From Prostheceraeus crozeri (Eukaryota > Platyhelminthes > Polycladida > Euryleptidae), in assembly GCA_907163375.1 (NCBI GenBank), contig CAJQUW010011052.1:124001-188000 (forward strand): a DNA stretch of 64,000 bases. The letters are read 5' to 3'. A program made the translations under genes and the position numbers. Below are positions 29,093 to 42,538 of this stretch, piece by piece. The notes under the pieces are model-generated. The model made no database searches. It was not told where the DNA came from and saw only the letters and a program-made list of their open reading frames with translations. Position 1 is the first letter of the stretch. Each line of letters begins with the position of its first letter.

Positions 29093-31700
29093 CAGGGCTG
29101 CCGTGGGGATTGATATTTGAATCCCCACCCCATACCCCATACCCACAGAAAAACCTGTGGGTATCCACACAGAATTCCCACACCCCCACAGGATAAGCTC
29201 TGAATAATATGTTGTTCTTCTTGATTGATTGATGATTGATGTCCAATATCTCCATCTCAGTGGAACCTCTGCACAGCATTCAACGATCCGAAGGCTGTAT
29301 TTGACTCCAGAGATGCAGAATGGGAGTCCTTGAAGAAAGTCACCGACTGCGTGTTGTAGCTGTTATGACCTTTCTTTGCTATCTTCGGTATAGGCCTACT
29401 GCTCTTTAAAATTGTAGCAGCCTATTTTCTACCATTATTGAGCCTTGATTCTGACTTACCACCTAGAAACCAAAAATTTAACTAAATGCTCGTTGAATGC
29501 ACATGTAGTTGACTTACAAATTTACATTTGCCTGAATCATTTGGTTGCATTAGCAGATAGGTGTTCTTTATCTATCTCTACTGATTCGTAAGCTTTGTCG
29601 TCTGCTGCCAGCTTACAGGTACAGTTTACATAGGTTCTTCTCATTACGCTCTTAAGTCTTTAATGATTCATGAGACATGACTCCTTTTTCCATAAAACTG
29701 CCATAACGTAGTCTACCGTAAACGTAATGCTATCTCTAAATGTTTCTTTTTGATAGTATGACGACATTGTCTATGTTTCTTTGCTTCTATAACAAATTGG
29801 TTATAGATCAGCTTGTGTTTTAAAACTTCCTCTTTTACTCACTTTGGAGTTTTGGTTCACTTAACTTAGTTATTGACCATGTCGATCCTACTTCATTTTG
29901 CTGCAGGATTATTTTAAGGGTACAATTTTTGCATTACTGTTAAGTAAAATCAAACCTAAGCTTCGATTACATCATGTATACATGTTATGCGAAGCATTCT
30001 CAGGAAATATACACACTTTAATTTCAAAAGTGCTAGCTTAAATTCCGCGCTGTAGATACTCGTGATTAAGTACAGTATGTTTCACAAAAGCAAGCATGAA
30101 TATTTATCAATATATCTAATGAAATTTTAACCTTTAGTTTAAGTCCTGAAGGACCTCAATGTTCCCACAATATTTTCAGTCAGCTGCTTTTCGTGAAGAC
30201 TCGATCTTTACTGCAAATAATTTTAAGTACATGTATTTGGCTGTTTTGATAGATTACATACGAGTTTCACATGTTCCATTTGTGAGAATATAATCCTGAG
30301 CTGTCCTGTAAGTTAGTATTTGGGGTTCCTATTGTGGAGATTTTTCATTCGCTTGGTTGATTATAGTAGTGCTTTTTCAAATAATAAGAAGTCAATTAAC
30401 ATACAAAGACAGGGTTGAACATAAATAAAATATATTCATATGTTGCTACACTGCCAGTACTTCAAAATGGTCACTCTGTCACAAAAAAAGTCACCTGTCA
30501 ATAATTCTTATGTAGGCCTTCACTATATGTTTGCGGTCTACCAATGTGTGTTATAGCCATCGTTTATTGCTCAGTGGGTCATGCCATGTTCATATGTGTG
30601 AATTTTCCCGTTTAATATTTGTTAATTGAATTAACTTAGCAATCATTGATAATTCTATCTCCATCAATGCCAATAAAGTAGTAAAATATCAAAGTGAATT
30701 TGGCCTTTATGCTTCTCCAGTCTTGAATTGTTTCACAGTAGAAATCGACTATATAGGCCTACACGTAGTGAAGGAAAAAGCTTTGATTCAATCTAATCTA
30801 CTATTATGAATAAAGGCTTTGATAAAAATCATCCTGATTTTCTCGACCATTCACGTCACCGAATTATTGCACAAGAATTGGGAGGATGTTGACCCATGTG
30901 TTTATGGTGTTGAAATGCAGCACAATGAACCATTTATTGAGGTACACTTAAGTGTACAGTTAAGGATACCCATCAGATGAAAATGGAAGTTCTGACAAGT
31001 CGTGGACAAGTGAAAATCTGAGCTTTCATTATAACTATGACTGCAATGTGAGTAGATGGCTTACAGTTGAATGATTTGGTGTGAGAAACCTTTCTCACAC
31101 TGTTCATGTATCCGACGAAAATCATTCAACATTTTTATGTGTCTTGCTTTATGGGCTGGACCCAAGATATCGTGGTCTTCTACAGTATATCATTATGAGT
31201 TTAAAATCTAGGTTAATAATGATTAATCGCATCTATCACGCAAGCTAAATTATATCACAAATATTTTATCTCAGCTATTTATACTACTAGAACTAATATT
31301 TGTAAGTCTCCATTCGGCTCTGCAGTAAAGGAGACTTGCAGAATTCTTCCACTTCAGACGCCCTTGACACACCTGGAACTATCCTTATAAGTCATTCAAA
31401 ATTATTGAGCGTGTGTTGCTAATGTAAAAATGATCAGCATTGATATTTCATGCATTTTAAGTGACGAGATGGGTAGGCTGCGTAATACTTTGTAATTCAA
31501 CATCGAAGTTGATTGTGTGATATGATGTCAGTTCTGATTGCTTCTAGTGAATGTCAAAAATCTTCAGAATCCCCACAGAATCCCCATAGAAGCGCTATGG
31601 GAGCTGTGGGGATGGCCTCAATACCCATACCCACCCCATACCCATGGTGACCCATGCCCATGGGTATCCGCATCGAATCCCCACAACCACAGCAACCCTG
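29093..31700. mobile_element. hAT-like element, 2.6 kb, no transposase visible
   Basis: Left end CAGGGCTGCCGTGGGGATT, right end inverted as CAGGGTTGCTGTGG, flanked by GATATACA at 29085-29092 and 31701-31708. Both ends contain GTGGGTAT/ATACCCAC-type short inverted blocks (29137-29175; 31560-31690). The 2.2-kb interior has no frame longer than background, so it is a non-autonomous or fully decayed element. Confidence 0.8.
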
Positions 31701-31708
31701 GATATACA

Positions 31709-33284
31709 ACATAACGAAGTTCATGCGCTTCACACAGGCGCTAAGCTATTCTCTTCATGCTTTCGCAAGTATCCTATGTATTGATGGATTTGCCAAATTT
31801 CATTTGAGATTATTTACTACTATGACAAGCTTTTTAGATGTTACTTACTTATATTTTTGGCTGCTTGTTTAAATAGTATAAGTATATTCTACTAATGTAG
31901 TGAAGCATTAATTCCTTGACTATAATTGTGTTCTTGCTTCAAGAGAATAATCATGTCACTGAACATTATGCATGTACATAAAAGTTCAACATAGATATCT
32001 AGACTTCTTGGACCAGAAGAAATGCACAGTGTAATGGTTTCTGTTCGATTTTTCTAATAAATCCAAGGCGTCTTCTTACACATATACTGTAGCTGCTAAT
32101 AACACAGCATTCTGTGCTTACACAGAAAACAAATGGTCCTCTTTCCAACGGCGACAATAGCGATCTTGCCGAACGGTATGCAAGCAACTTTGAATTATAT
32201 TCGAACCACAAACCTTCTCTAATAGTTAGATACATAAACAAATGGCATTTCTCTGCAGTATAGAAGAAAATTCGAGCAACTTAGTCCAGAGAAATATTTT
32301 CATCCTCAACTTTTGAAATTGTCAATCAAGGCTTGAAAAAGTACTCGTAAATTATACATTTTAATGAAATATTGCAAACTACATCCATGCAGAAAATAAA
32401 AGTTTCCTAGCTTTTAGTGCACAAAATTGAGGCAATCGGATTGACGTTCAACGCTGATGCAAACGCTAAGCTGACTATTTCGTTCATTCTACGGCGCAAG
32501 ATAATCTACGCAATTAAGAGCAAAAGGCTGTCGCCAGATTTGCATCGGAAAGATGAAGACATGAAATGATAACAGTTTGAAATCTGGATTTCGTTTCAAC
32601 TTACCTTGAATTTTCCTTCATGGCGGAAAAATAAAAGACCATCCACTGCTTGCGTGACAATCTGCCGGCAATATAGTTATTACAATGAAGCAAATGAATT
32701 TCACACGAAATATCGAGGCATTATCATTTCACACGAAGTTACAACAACACTCAATAAATTCATATGTGATATTTGCAATCAGTAAGTTTGTGAAATTTCG
32801 ACATGCATTCATCAAATATCACCTTAAACACACTGCTAGCATGTTGCCTGGGATAGTGCGCCCTCTATCGTAAGTGACATGACAGTAGTGTGCCTAAAGT
32901 GGTATTTAATGAATGCCCGTGGAAATTTCACTAACTTGCTAATTGCAAGCCTCAAATTTATCTAAGTATGGCTGCAACTCAAAATATGAAGCTGTGTTGA
33001 TGTTGAGAGATGTGAACTAGGTCTGCTGATCATTCCTGATACTGGATGAAATCGCAACTATTCAGGTATGTTCCCAATTTTCAAGTGAGGGTGCAACTAA
33101 ATATTTAATTATTCTGTTTAAATTCAATTGCATGGTTGATGCACTAGAAAACTTTATTTCTATCTACTAATCTTTCATGGATGTGATGACCTGTTCAAAA
33201 AAAGATTATACGAAACTCGAAAGTCAAACATAGTAGATACTCGCACTAATAAGAGTAATATGATTTAATAAATTCTTATGCGGC
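31709..33284. other. No gene seen
   Basis: About 1.6 kb AT-rich sequence; nothing supportable. Confidence 0.4.
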
Positions 33285-33292
33285 ATACAAAG

Positions 33293-33627
33293 CAGGAATG
33301 CGGAGTCGGAGTCCTATCAAATGATAGGACTCCGGCCCCATAACTAGACCCGAAATATAATACAAACAAAGGAGGCGAGGAGCCAAGTCGTATGCATCCA
33401 ACTTAAAGCGAAAACTGATAAACTTTCATCGAAAATGATTGATAATTGATACAGCAATGATCACTAAGGATAAGTTCAAGTAGGCCTATAATGATCTATG
33501 ATGTAGGTTACTAGCTTATTTTCAAAAAACTAGGCTTTACATGCGACCCGGAGTCCGATCAACCCCCGGAGTCCTATAAACCCCCGTAGTCGCAGTCCTA
33601 TCAAAATGATAGGACTCCGCATCCCTG
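33293..33627. mobile_element. hAT-like MITE, short copy
   Basis: 335 bp, ends CAGGAATGCGGAGTCGGAGT and ...CCGCATCCCTG, flanked by ATACAAAG (33285-33292) and ATACGAAG (33628-33635), an 8-bp duplication with one change. Same family as 28212-29003 but lacks about 420 bp of the interior. Confidence 0.85.
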
Positions 33628-33811
33628 ATACGAAGAGCATTAAAGAGAAAACAGATGCAACAGAGTTGTGAAGTTGTTGGCAAAATCTAATAAAGGAGTG
33701 AGCAAGACATTTGGTACACGATTGCGACTTCTTGAACGGACAATAGTTACGAGCTGAATGATGTTTCTTATCGTGCAATGTGCACGATGAATGGCTTTGA
33801 CCGGAGGCGAC

Positions 33812-34785
33812 TTTAGGAAAGTGCTTATTGTTTGCAAAGAACATAGAAAGAGATGTCATCAAAATATCGATGTCTGCAACTTACACTTCTTATCTCTATT
33901 GTAAGGTGTTGGTATTAATGATTTTATGAAGATGGCCTCTCTGAGACGGAAATTGATTTTATTTGAACTTGTCTTATAATCATTTGTAGCCTTTAATATT
34001 GTTGTCTCACATTTACGTCGTTGGCGCAACCAATTTCCTAGTTTCACTGATAGGCGCAGTGAATCAAATTTAACTTCTCACAGCCTGATCCAATTTGTTG
34101 CGCTGATCACAAATAGATGCTTCATTCTTCATAACAATGCAGTTTTTAACCGGATATTCGGATTTTTACTTTTTCTGCGATCTGATTGTAAAGTGGGGCC
34201 ATTTTGTTAGAAATTTCTCAGATTTTTAAGATCTCGCAGATTTCCAATTAAAACCTGCATTGTTGCGAAAAATGAAGCATATATTTGTGATCAGCGCAAC
34301 AAATTGGATCAGGTAGTGGTAAACTAAAACTGATTTACTGCGCCTATCAGCGAGACTAACTTCAAAGCGGAACCACATTTATATCTGAACTTGAATTTAT
34401 CAAAAACGACTATGATTTTTGGAATTTGAGCCCAGATTCGTAATCAGGAGGCTAAAGTATATAATGCTGAAGTTGTTTCGAATAGAATCAAATTGTAAAA
34501 AATTGGTTCCGCTGGGTAGTTTCGCTAACCTCTCACACGCATGAATTAAGTAATTTTGTCTCTCAATTTTTCTGAAAAACTTCAGTGTTCCTTGCTTAAA
34601 TATGTCCGCCAACGACATAAATGTAAGACAAGAGCACCTTGGGCCACGGATTATTTTATGACATCTTCCGTCTTAGAGAGGCCTGTTTCATTACATCATT
34701 AATACCAACACCTTATAATAGAAATGAGAATTGTAAGTTGCAGACATCGATATTTTGATGACATCTCTTTCTATGTTTGCAAGCA
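33812..34785. mobile_element. Long fold-back repeat
   Basis: Left arm 33812-34130 and right arm 34270-34785 are inverted copies: GATGACATCTCTTTCTATGT at 34757 mirrors 33839-33858, and CCTGATCCAATTTGTTGCGC at 34086 mirrors AATTGGATCAGG near 34313. The right arm carries about 250 extra bases (around 34380-34640). The whole could fold into a hairpin of several hundred base pairs. Ends and target duplication could not be fixed. Confidence 0.7.
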
Positions 34786-35331
34786 ATAAACTGCCGTCGC
34801 CCTTCTGCAATTATTCCTTTGTGGTCTGGAGCCATCTCTCAGCTCAGGTAATGCAGCCCTCTAGGAATGTAGCAGTACCTGCAATTGCAGTCGAATCGGT
34901 AGACAAGGTTGGACGAACAAGAAAGTCGCAATACGTTCTTTTAAGTGAAATGATTAGGACACGACTTCAGAGGAATCCAATCTTCGCCTGAATCAGGAAG
35001 CGCCAGCACCGTTGCAGAGCGGACCCGCTGGTTCAACTCGATGGTGAATCGATCTCTCAGAAAGGGACAAGTCGTCTTCTTTCCTGGTCCGTACACAAAT
35101 CATGCAAACATATGTTAAGGAACAGGAAACAAGTCACACAGTCATATTTACTTAAGTTCCTCACTCATAGATGATAGCCGCTTTTACTTGTAATGATAAA
35201 CTAGATGAACATGGCATATGCGAGCATTTATTCGTCTCTCCGTACCGATGGTTCTTCATTCATAACATGATATACACACTATTATTATTACTGTTGTCAT
35301 TACATGGTCATATTTTTGTTTCCTAAAAAAT
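34786..35331. other. No gene seen
   Basis: Unassigned sequence; small frames only. Confidence 0.4.
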
Positions 35332-35908
35332 TAGTCCGGCAGTCAGAACGAGTTTCTGTAGTGAACGAGGCTGAAATGAGACTTTCACAACTTATCACTC
35401 TATTACAAATCAGAACGCCTGTCGAGTTTTACCTGTTTACTCTTCCTGTCAAACTAGTCAGGTCAGACAGATATCTCATCACGTGCATCTTATATCATCA
35501 TAATTCTAATTGGTGATTCATTAGAAAATGTGGCTAAAGTTGGCCAAAATGTTGTGTTTGACGAATTTACGTGGCTTGCTTTTTCTAAATGTGCCTAGCT
35601 TCAAAGGTACATGAACATGATAAGAAATAAACAGAAGACATTTCATGTCAAAATTTGTAGCTCTAGACTTAATACTTTTCTCTTAATCAAAGAAAACATT
35701 GAAACTCTCATTTTTACCGAAGATTTCAATCTGCTTCCTATTGGATTTGCATGTGTTCTTCTTTGATTTTATCTGACAAGAAGAGGAACCTGGTAGAATT
35801 TGGCAGCCGAGCCTAATCGTGGTAGCCATAAGGTGCACATCATTCTGTGAAAGTCTCATTTTCGGTGTCGTTCCTCCCTGCAGAAACTCGTTCTGGCTGC
35901 CAGACATT
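35332..35908. mobile_element. MITE-like element with TAGTCCGGCA ends
   Basis: Left end TAGTCCGGCAGTCAGAACGA continues in GAGACTTTCAC; the right end is its inverse with a few changes (CTCGTTCTGGCTGCCAGAC). The interior is non-coding. A partial relative lies at 43830-44212. No clear target duplication longer than TTA. Confidence 0.65.
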
Positions 35909-37185
35909 ACATTCAACGAGATCTTTTGATTTAAATACAATGGGACCGACCTCAACAGCGTCAGAAGGCTCAGAAAGTCTCAAAGTAGTAATTGTTTTTC
36001 CTCTGTTTGTATATAAATAAATGCCATATGTGAAAAACTGACCAAAGGGCCGTTGAGAAACGCGGCCATGCATGCTTGACGGTGCCGATCGAATTGTATA
36101 TCCGATGTGAAAAAAGCAAGACAGCCGAAGGTGAGAATGAGGAGGCCACAAAGAAACTGCAGGATGCATGCACTAAGCAGGGAAGACATAACGAGATGGC
36201 GTCAACGCGGTATGTGAAGATAACGAGGACGGATGAAAATCCAATTATGCGAATTTGTCCTTGACAGTGTTAGCGAGAGAAAAGAAATGGCAGGACGGTT
36301 GCGGACCCTACTATGCGATCCCCATCAATTTGAGACTGTAGGAACGACGATTGTGTCCAACATTCTATAACTTCAAGCATCAGTGGACAGACAGAAGACC
36401 AATCGTGACGTCCTCTCTCGTTACCCTTCTCAAATTGGGAGGTAAGAACTTTTCGACAACAAAATTCGATTACGTAGGTGGATTGACATTCATATTTGCC
36501 GGAGACATAAGATGCAAAGTGTAATAAGACGCAGATCATAATATAATCTGCAAATTATCTATCTATTAAATTGAAACAGTATAATCAATATCTGTCGCAT
36601 TTCCTATAGTAGAAAGAGACTTAGACATCTTTCGACTTCCTGTCTGACTGGTTACCGATAGCGAGTGAGTGATTCGGATTGGATTGATCTCTTGAAATTC
36701 AATTGAAAAGTTCCAAATATGTTTCCTTAAGTTGACAACATGTTCATATGTGTCACAATTGTCAATGACAATCTTTATTAAAGATACAACCTTCACGCAA
36801 GCATTAGTGTCGAAAGCGCTACATGCTTCATCATCTTGAATTTGTATGTTTGGCGCGAGTTGGAGAAGTAAAAAAATTTTTTGCGTTTAAGTACTAAAAA
36901 TCCAAATGATCAAAAAAATATTTGTTATAAAAGACATTTAGGATTGAAACACGCGTCTGCTTTCATCAAGTGTCTTTCGTTGTTTATAGCAGAATCAGAT
37001 AATATGGCAGCACTTTTAAATATCGAATTTCATCTGGCCACAGAAGAATGAGTTCGTCATTTATGGTAGTCGCAACTGATGAATGTTCGTTGAAGCCGAA
37101 TGATAAACGGTCCAGAAAAGTGTCTGTGAACACGACAGGAAGTGACGAAAAGTGTCACGACAGGAATGATGCATGCGGAGCGCCA
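35909..37185. other. No gene seen
   Basis: About 1.3 kb without a supportable gene. Confidence 0.4.
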
Positions 37186-37386
37186 GGGTTAATCAATCAA
37201 TTGCAATTAATTGGTCTCAATTAATTGACTGCTGCTATCAAAAGATTACAGTTAATTGATTGGGGTCATCGAATAAATGCAACAAATTAATCGGTGTCAT
37301 CGAAAAATTGTAATTTATTGATTGTTGTCGGCCAGTAATTTCAATTAATTGATTTCTGTTGTAATCAATTCACTGATTTATTTGCA
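37186..37386. repeat. CAATTAATTGAT-rich dispersed repeat, copy 2
   Basis: Starts CAGGGTTAATCAATCAATTG and contains repeated GTCATCGA..AATT and ATTAATTGATT words; same composition as 15985 and 45589. The right end is not clear. Confidence 0.55.
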
Positions 37387-40193
37387 ATGCCGTCACCACT
37401 TCCCATGGTAGGAAAAACATCCAACCGTAAATTATTTATTTAGACACTTACCGTACTAAACATGTCTTTTTTACAAACAGATTGCTTTCAGAATTCTAAT
37501 CAGGAACTATTTGGTACATAGCGTATCTAGTATCTCGATATTGCAATGTTTTCGAAATAACTTTTGAAACCCTATTTTATGTTATGTTATAGGCACGTGT
37601 GATCATTCATTCATCTATTATCACTATAACATTTTTATTCATCTAGCATCAATTTAAATCTGCATCAAAATTGATCAATAATCACATCCGATTAACAGTA
37701 ATATGTTCTTCATGTAATGGGTCTACTCAAGTCACTATCCAAATTATTTACATGCATGTGACTTGTGAAATATGCAGGTCCATGTAGCCTAATCCGTTGT
37801 AGAGTGAAAATTCAAAACAAACACATTGTAAGGTGACCGAAGATTTCAAACATGACAATTAGCGAAGGCATGTCTCTGCTCTCATAGCAACTGCAGATTG
37901 TTTACCGTCATTGCTTGTGCAATTTTGCGGAAATGAAAAATCATATTGAGGAAGTTTGAAAAAGAACTATTGCATTTATATGAAAATAACTTACATGTTC
38001 GTACTCCTCACATCGCAAGGATTCGGAGGATAACAAACATGAACACTTTTGATGAAGTGTTGAAGTGAGAACATAACATTTTCAGTCAAAAGACTAATGG
38101 TTTTGTGATAACTTCACGATATCATTGATTTTTATTAGCTCACCAATCTTGATGACCAGTATATCAAAAGAGAGCTCAGAGAATGCTCGTTCTTCCTGCG
38201 CCTGATTCATTATCATACTCACATGTTTTCTTATTGAAGAATTGCAATTTGCACATTGAGCGATTTTCATATTTTGAGCACTACTGAGCAGATATACAAT
38301 AAACGATACAAGTCTATCTTGACTCATTTTAAAGCTGAGAATGCAAGCTCTCGAATGATGTATGACACGTCGTTGTGCGATGCGATTGGAAGACATGAGA
38401 ATCAATTGAGTTTCAGCGAATTTTAGGTGGTCCGTTTTTTATAATCATCCGAGTTAAGTAAATACAATGATTTTGAAAATGCGAATAGCAAATAAGTATG
38501 ACGTAGAATTGATCACAGTGACTTCAAAATGATTCAAAAGATTGCATATTTATTTCTGAATTATCTCTGTTGTCACGTTTTGTCCATGAATTTGCATTTC
38601 GACTAAGAAAGGAAGTCACGCTCCACGTATTTTTCAAGAAACTTGTGTCATAGACGCATGTAACCAAAATGTAAACAAGACAGACTAACAGATTTTTCAT
38701 TGGATAAAATAAATGCCAACTATCACCACGGCAACGAAAGTGGAGTCCACAGAAACATCGGCACTTCTTTCTGAATGTTGCATTGAGCACTTTAATTGTG
38801 GGTATGGGTGCATTTTTTAATCCTTGTCCAGCAGATACCTCCCTGTCTGCATTTTGATGATTATCTAAAGTCCTCTGCAGCCCTGCTTTCTTTATCAACA
38901 TAGACAAAGTTTTGCGAAAAGAAGCTTTTGACGTGACCATGTTATTTTACAGATAGGAAAAAGAAATTGAAACCTCTTTAAAATGTGCTTGCAAGGTATT
39001 ACATGAGCATGGGACAATGTATAAACTGATTGATGACATCCACATTTCATAAAAATTGATGAGACCCAGAGACTACTAAGCTTAATATTTCTACCCCAAA
39101 AATACACCTTGAGACTGAAACCGTGTAAACAAATAAAAAGAGTTTATATCAAGATGCATGCAAAGGCGTAATATGCTTTCATACGTAATTTATGCAAGAA
39201 AGTGAAGCGCATCGTATCACAGAAATAAATTGTTCGTCTGAGGTTTGGCTAGAATGGAAATTGACTCAAGGTTGCTTCACCGCCGGGGAAACTAAGTTGG
39301 GGCATGAATCACGAATGAAAAGCTCATAGAATTAGAAATGTTTTTTAATACCTTGCAGAGATAGGAAAAATAGTCGTGCGCCGCCTGCGGATTGCTGTGA
39401 ATTCCTTTCAAAATGCTCCGATCGCCACGATTCCTTCCGACTCGAAGAATTCAGATCATTGCGCAAAAGTTTTGTCGATAATGTTGGGACCTCCGATCAT
39501 TATTAGTAAAGTTAGCAGGCGCACGCAGGAAAACGTTCACAAACTTCTTCGTAGAACTTGACATCAACTGTGTCTCTTTGTTGTGTGAACTAGTTGATAG
39601 CAGTCACTTAAACTTCGCATAATTTTGTGTGTTTAGTGTTGAACTGGCTGCTCATTGTTTGATTGCTATGGTATTATGTCAGCAGATTGTGCCATTTCAT
39701 TAACGCTACATGTTCCAATGTTTCATTTCTAGTCAAATATAAGAAGAGATTACCTGTCTAGTTCATGGATGCAGTCGTTGATCAGTGTATCTAAGCGAAA
39801 ATGCGTGTGATTTATGTGCCAATATTGTGTATTGCATGACACTTAGCTGCCATTCTAGAGGTTTCATTGTTATCAATTTCTGTGCATCGTAATCACAGAG
39901 ATATCAAAAATTACAATGTAAAGTAATACATAGCTTTCTAGATTTTCTCCTAGTCTTTCACGTTGAAGTGTAAACGATGTATTATGCATGCATTATCGTT
40001 TCTATAGGCTTGCCAGCGTTTATTTATCATCACTTTGAAGATTGGAGCAGTGTTGGCAACTGACAGTTTTAACTTTAACGAGTCATTAAGTTTTTTGAAA
40101 ATCTATTAGCGGTATCGGAAACTCGATTAACTAAAAATTTCTCCCACGACTAATCACTGTATCGGAAAAGCAAGCATCCTAAATGAGAAGGAA
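37387..40193. other. No gene seen
   Basis: 2.8 kb. Minus-strand frames at 38094-38405 and 38524-38940 are of moderate length but show no recognisable motif, signal or splice context. Confidence 0.35.
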
Positions 40194-40195
40194 TA

Positions 40196-41792
40196 CACTT
40201 AGCACAATTGAAAACGCACCACCTGTCAAATCCGTCAAATTGATCGCTATACACGATTGATAAAGAATGGAGGCCGCATTCTAACCTACATAGATATCTG
40301 TGCTACGGCCCGACGGTGGTCAGGGGTCTAATGACATGATTGACAGCTAATGTAAATGAATAGGACAAACTTTTAGTGATTAAGAAAAGAAATTATTAAA
40401 CATAACATGTAAATGAAAAGGACAAACTTTTAGTGATTAAGAAAAGTAATTATTAAACATAACATCTATACTTGTACAAGTTAATAGCGGGTATAACCTC
40501 CGCGAGCAGTCAATAAGGCACTGATTCGTCGAGGCATTCTGAGGACGAGCCGTCTCAGAAAATTTTCAGGAATTTGTTGCCAAACTGCAATTACTGTCTC
40601 TTGTAATTCACGCAGTGTTTGCCGAGGCGGGTCCCGCTGCTGAACTTGGCGCTTCAGATAATCCCACACGTGCTCGATCGGGTTCTTGTCCGGCGACCTT
40701 GATGGCCAGCGAAGAGTCAGTATCCCTAAGTTTTCCTTCAGCTGCTTCACATTGTATGCACGATGCGAAGGTGCTTTATCATCTTGCAGGATCCAGTTGG
40801 CCACGTCTCCGAATGTTCGAGTCGCAAATGGCAGAAGATGCGTTTGCAGCAGTTCAGCATAACGCTCACCAGTCACGTTCGTGTTGAGCACTACCAGCTC
40901 GGTCTTGCCCGTCAGGGTGATGCCTGCCCACACGTGAACGGATGGCCCCTGTTGCTGATGAGTAGGCTGGACGTGTTGCTGCAGCATCTCTTGGCGTGGC
41001 ACACGCCAAACACGAAGGCAGCCATCATTGCGGAACAGACGAAACCGACTTTCGTCAGTGAAGATGATACGTCTCCATTGTGGTAGTCTCCAGTGAACTC
41101 GTTGCATCGCCCACCGCTCTCTTCGTGCCACATGCGCAGGTGTTAATCTGGGGCATTTGCGCATCTTCCTTGAGCGAAGTCCTTGCTCTCGAAGCCGATT
41201 TCTTATGGCGCCCGAGCTCAGGATGTTACCTCTGCGACTTCTTTCGCCCCACATCAGTCGTAGCAGAGTTGCGGGGAGTGTGGGATTGCCTCGCACCATT
41301 CTGAGCAATCGCCGGTCAGCTCTGGCAGTTGTGTGACGAACTGCACCAACGCCAGCATGTGCCACGGTATCATTTGCTCTCGCTTTCTTGAGAAGTCGGG
41401 CAATCGTCGTATGCGAACGACCGAAATGTCGTCCGACTGCCCGAAGGGCCATTCCACCGTCAAGCATGCCAATAGCACGCCATCTTTCGGCATCAGACAT
41501 TTGACGCACCATCTTAAGATTTTTCACAAAACCGTCATTTCCCATAATAAGTCGTTAATTTTATACTTCATGATCGAAGTTCAATTTGAACACATGCTTG
41601 CTATGTAATTCGGTAATAATAATGCTTGCTTCAGTAATTCAGTCTGAACAATTACGCAATCCCACCACCAGACCGCCGTCGTGCAGATATCTATGTCAAT
41701 TAGCGTGCGTCCTTCATTCCATATTCAATCGAAGCGATTTACTTCGAATTAGCTGGATTTGACAGGTGGTGCGCTTTCAATTGTGCTAAGTG
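40196..41792 (-). mobile_element. Tc1/mariner element C, complete, long terminal repeats
   Basis: 1597 bp flanked by TA. Inverted ends CACTTAGCACAATTGAAA(A/G)CGC agree over the first 40 bp and remain alignable, with gaps, for about 130 bp (shared CATAGATATCTG and GACGG.GGTC). One transposase gene on minus. Confidence 0.9.
40481..41545 (-). CDS. Tc1-like transposase, element C
   Basis: 354 residues, intact. HTH with LRAVGRHFGRSHTTIARLL, linker, second HTH with IRNRLREQGLRSRKMRK, and DDE residues in IIFTDESRFRLF, WILQDDKAPSHRA and SPDKNPIEHVWDYL. The C-terminus ends ARGGYTRY. It is GC-rich compared with its surroundings, consistent with a foreign, recently arrived transposon. An earlier ATG at 41545 extends the usual start by about 15 residues (a start near 41500, MVRQMSDAERW, is equally possible). 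Confidence 0.95.
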   Translation of the reverse strand: MGNDGFVKNLKMVRQMSDAERWRAIGMLDGGMALRAVGRHFGRSHTTIARLLKKARANDTVAHAGVGAVRHTTARADRRLLRMVRGNPTLPATLLRLMWGERSRRGNILSSGAIRNRLREQGLRSRKMRKCPRLTPAHVARRERWAMQRVHWRLPQWRRIIFTDESRFRLFRNDGCLRVWRVPRQEMLQQHVQPTHQQQGPSVHVWAGITLTGKTELVVLNTNVTGERYAELLQTHLLPFATRTFGDVANWILQDDKAPSHRAYNVKQLKENLGILTLRWPSRSPDKNPIEHVWDYLKRQVQQRDPPRQTLRELQETVIAVWQQIPENFLRRLVLRMPRRISALLTARGGYTRY

Positions 41793-41794
41793 TA

Positions 41795-42538
41795 CATTTC
41801 TAGGAAATCCCGGATCAAAGCAGACCCGATAAGACCTACTTCTAAACTTCCCTTTTGTTCTCTGACTTTTGAAGGTTTGTTTTTGAAATGAATTTGATTA
41901 TTCTGTCATGAAAACGTAATTGATGATTATACATCAGTTCGAAAATTTATTTCTTTGGCATGGTAGATGCTATTTTAGTTATTGCTGTTCTTTGTCATAT
42001 TATGCTTGTTGCACTGCTTTATGAAAAAGAATAAAAAGTAATTTTTACTTTCGAAAATTGCTATAGCCCTTGATACAAATATAATTATGAGTTGTAGTGA
42101 AGTGATAGCAAAAAATGTGTATATTGATTTCGGAATGGAAAATTCGATAAAATAATGTCTCAATTTACAATTTTAAGAGCGAATTTACATGTGATGTATG
42201 TACTTAGGGTTTCTCGTAACTTTATCCACGTGCAAAATATACGGTAGGTTTGATATCGTACACGTTTTTAATTTTCTGCTGAGGGAAATGTACCTATTGG
42301 TGAATGCACTCATCCACTTCCCTCAAACTGTGATGAAAAAAACTTTCAATTGAAGCGCTTATGATATACATTTTCATAATCAATTTCTGATGGCTTAGGT
42401 CTACTGGTGAATTTTTCTTAGGTAACCGAGTTAACTGAGTTTTGCTGGAATATTTTATTTAGTTTATTACCGACTTTTCAGAAAAGCTCAGTATATTACG
42501 GGGCTTAACTAAGCTTGGCATATTTCCGGCAAACTGTG
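41795..42538. other. No gene seen
   Basis: About 740 bases AT-rich sequence; nothing supportable. Confidence 0.4.

Noticed and set aside
38094-38940. Two minus-strand frames of 103 and 138 residues as host gene
   Set aside because: No motif, no codon bias, no splice context or homologue in the window; background length for this composition.
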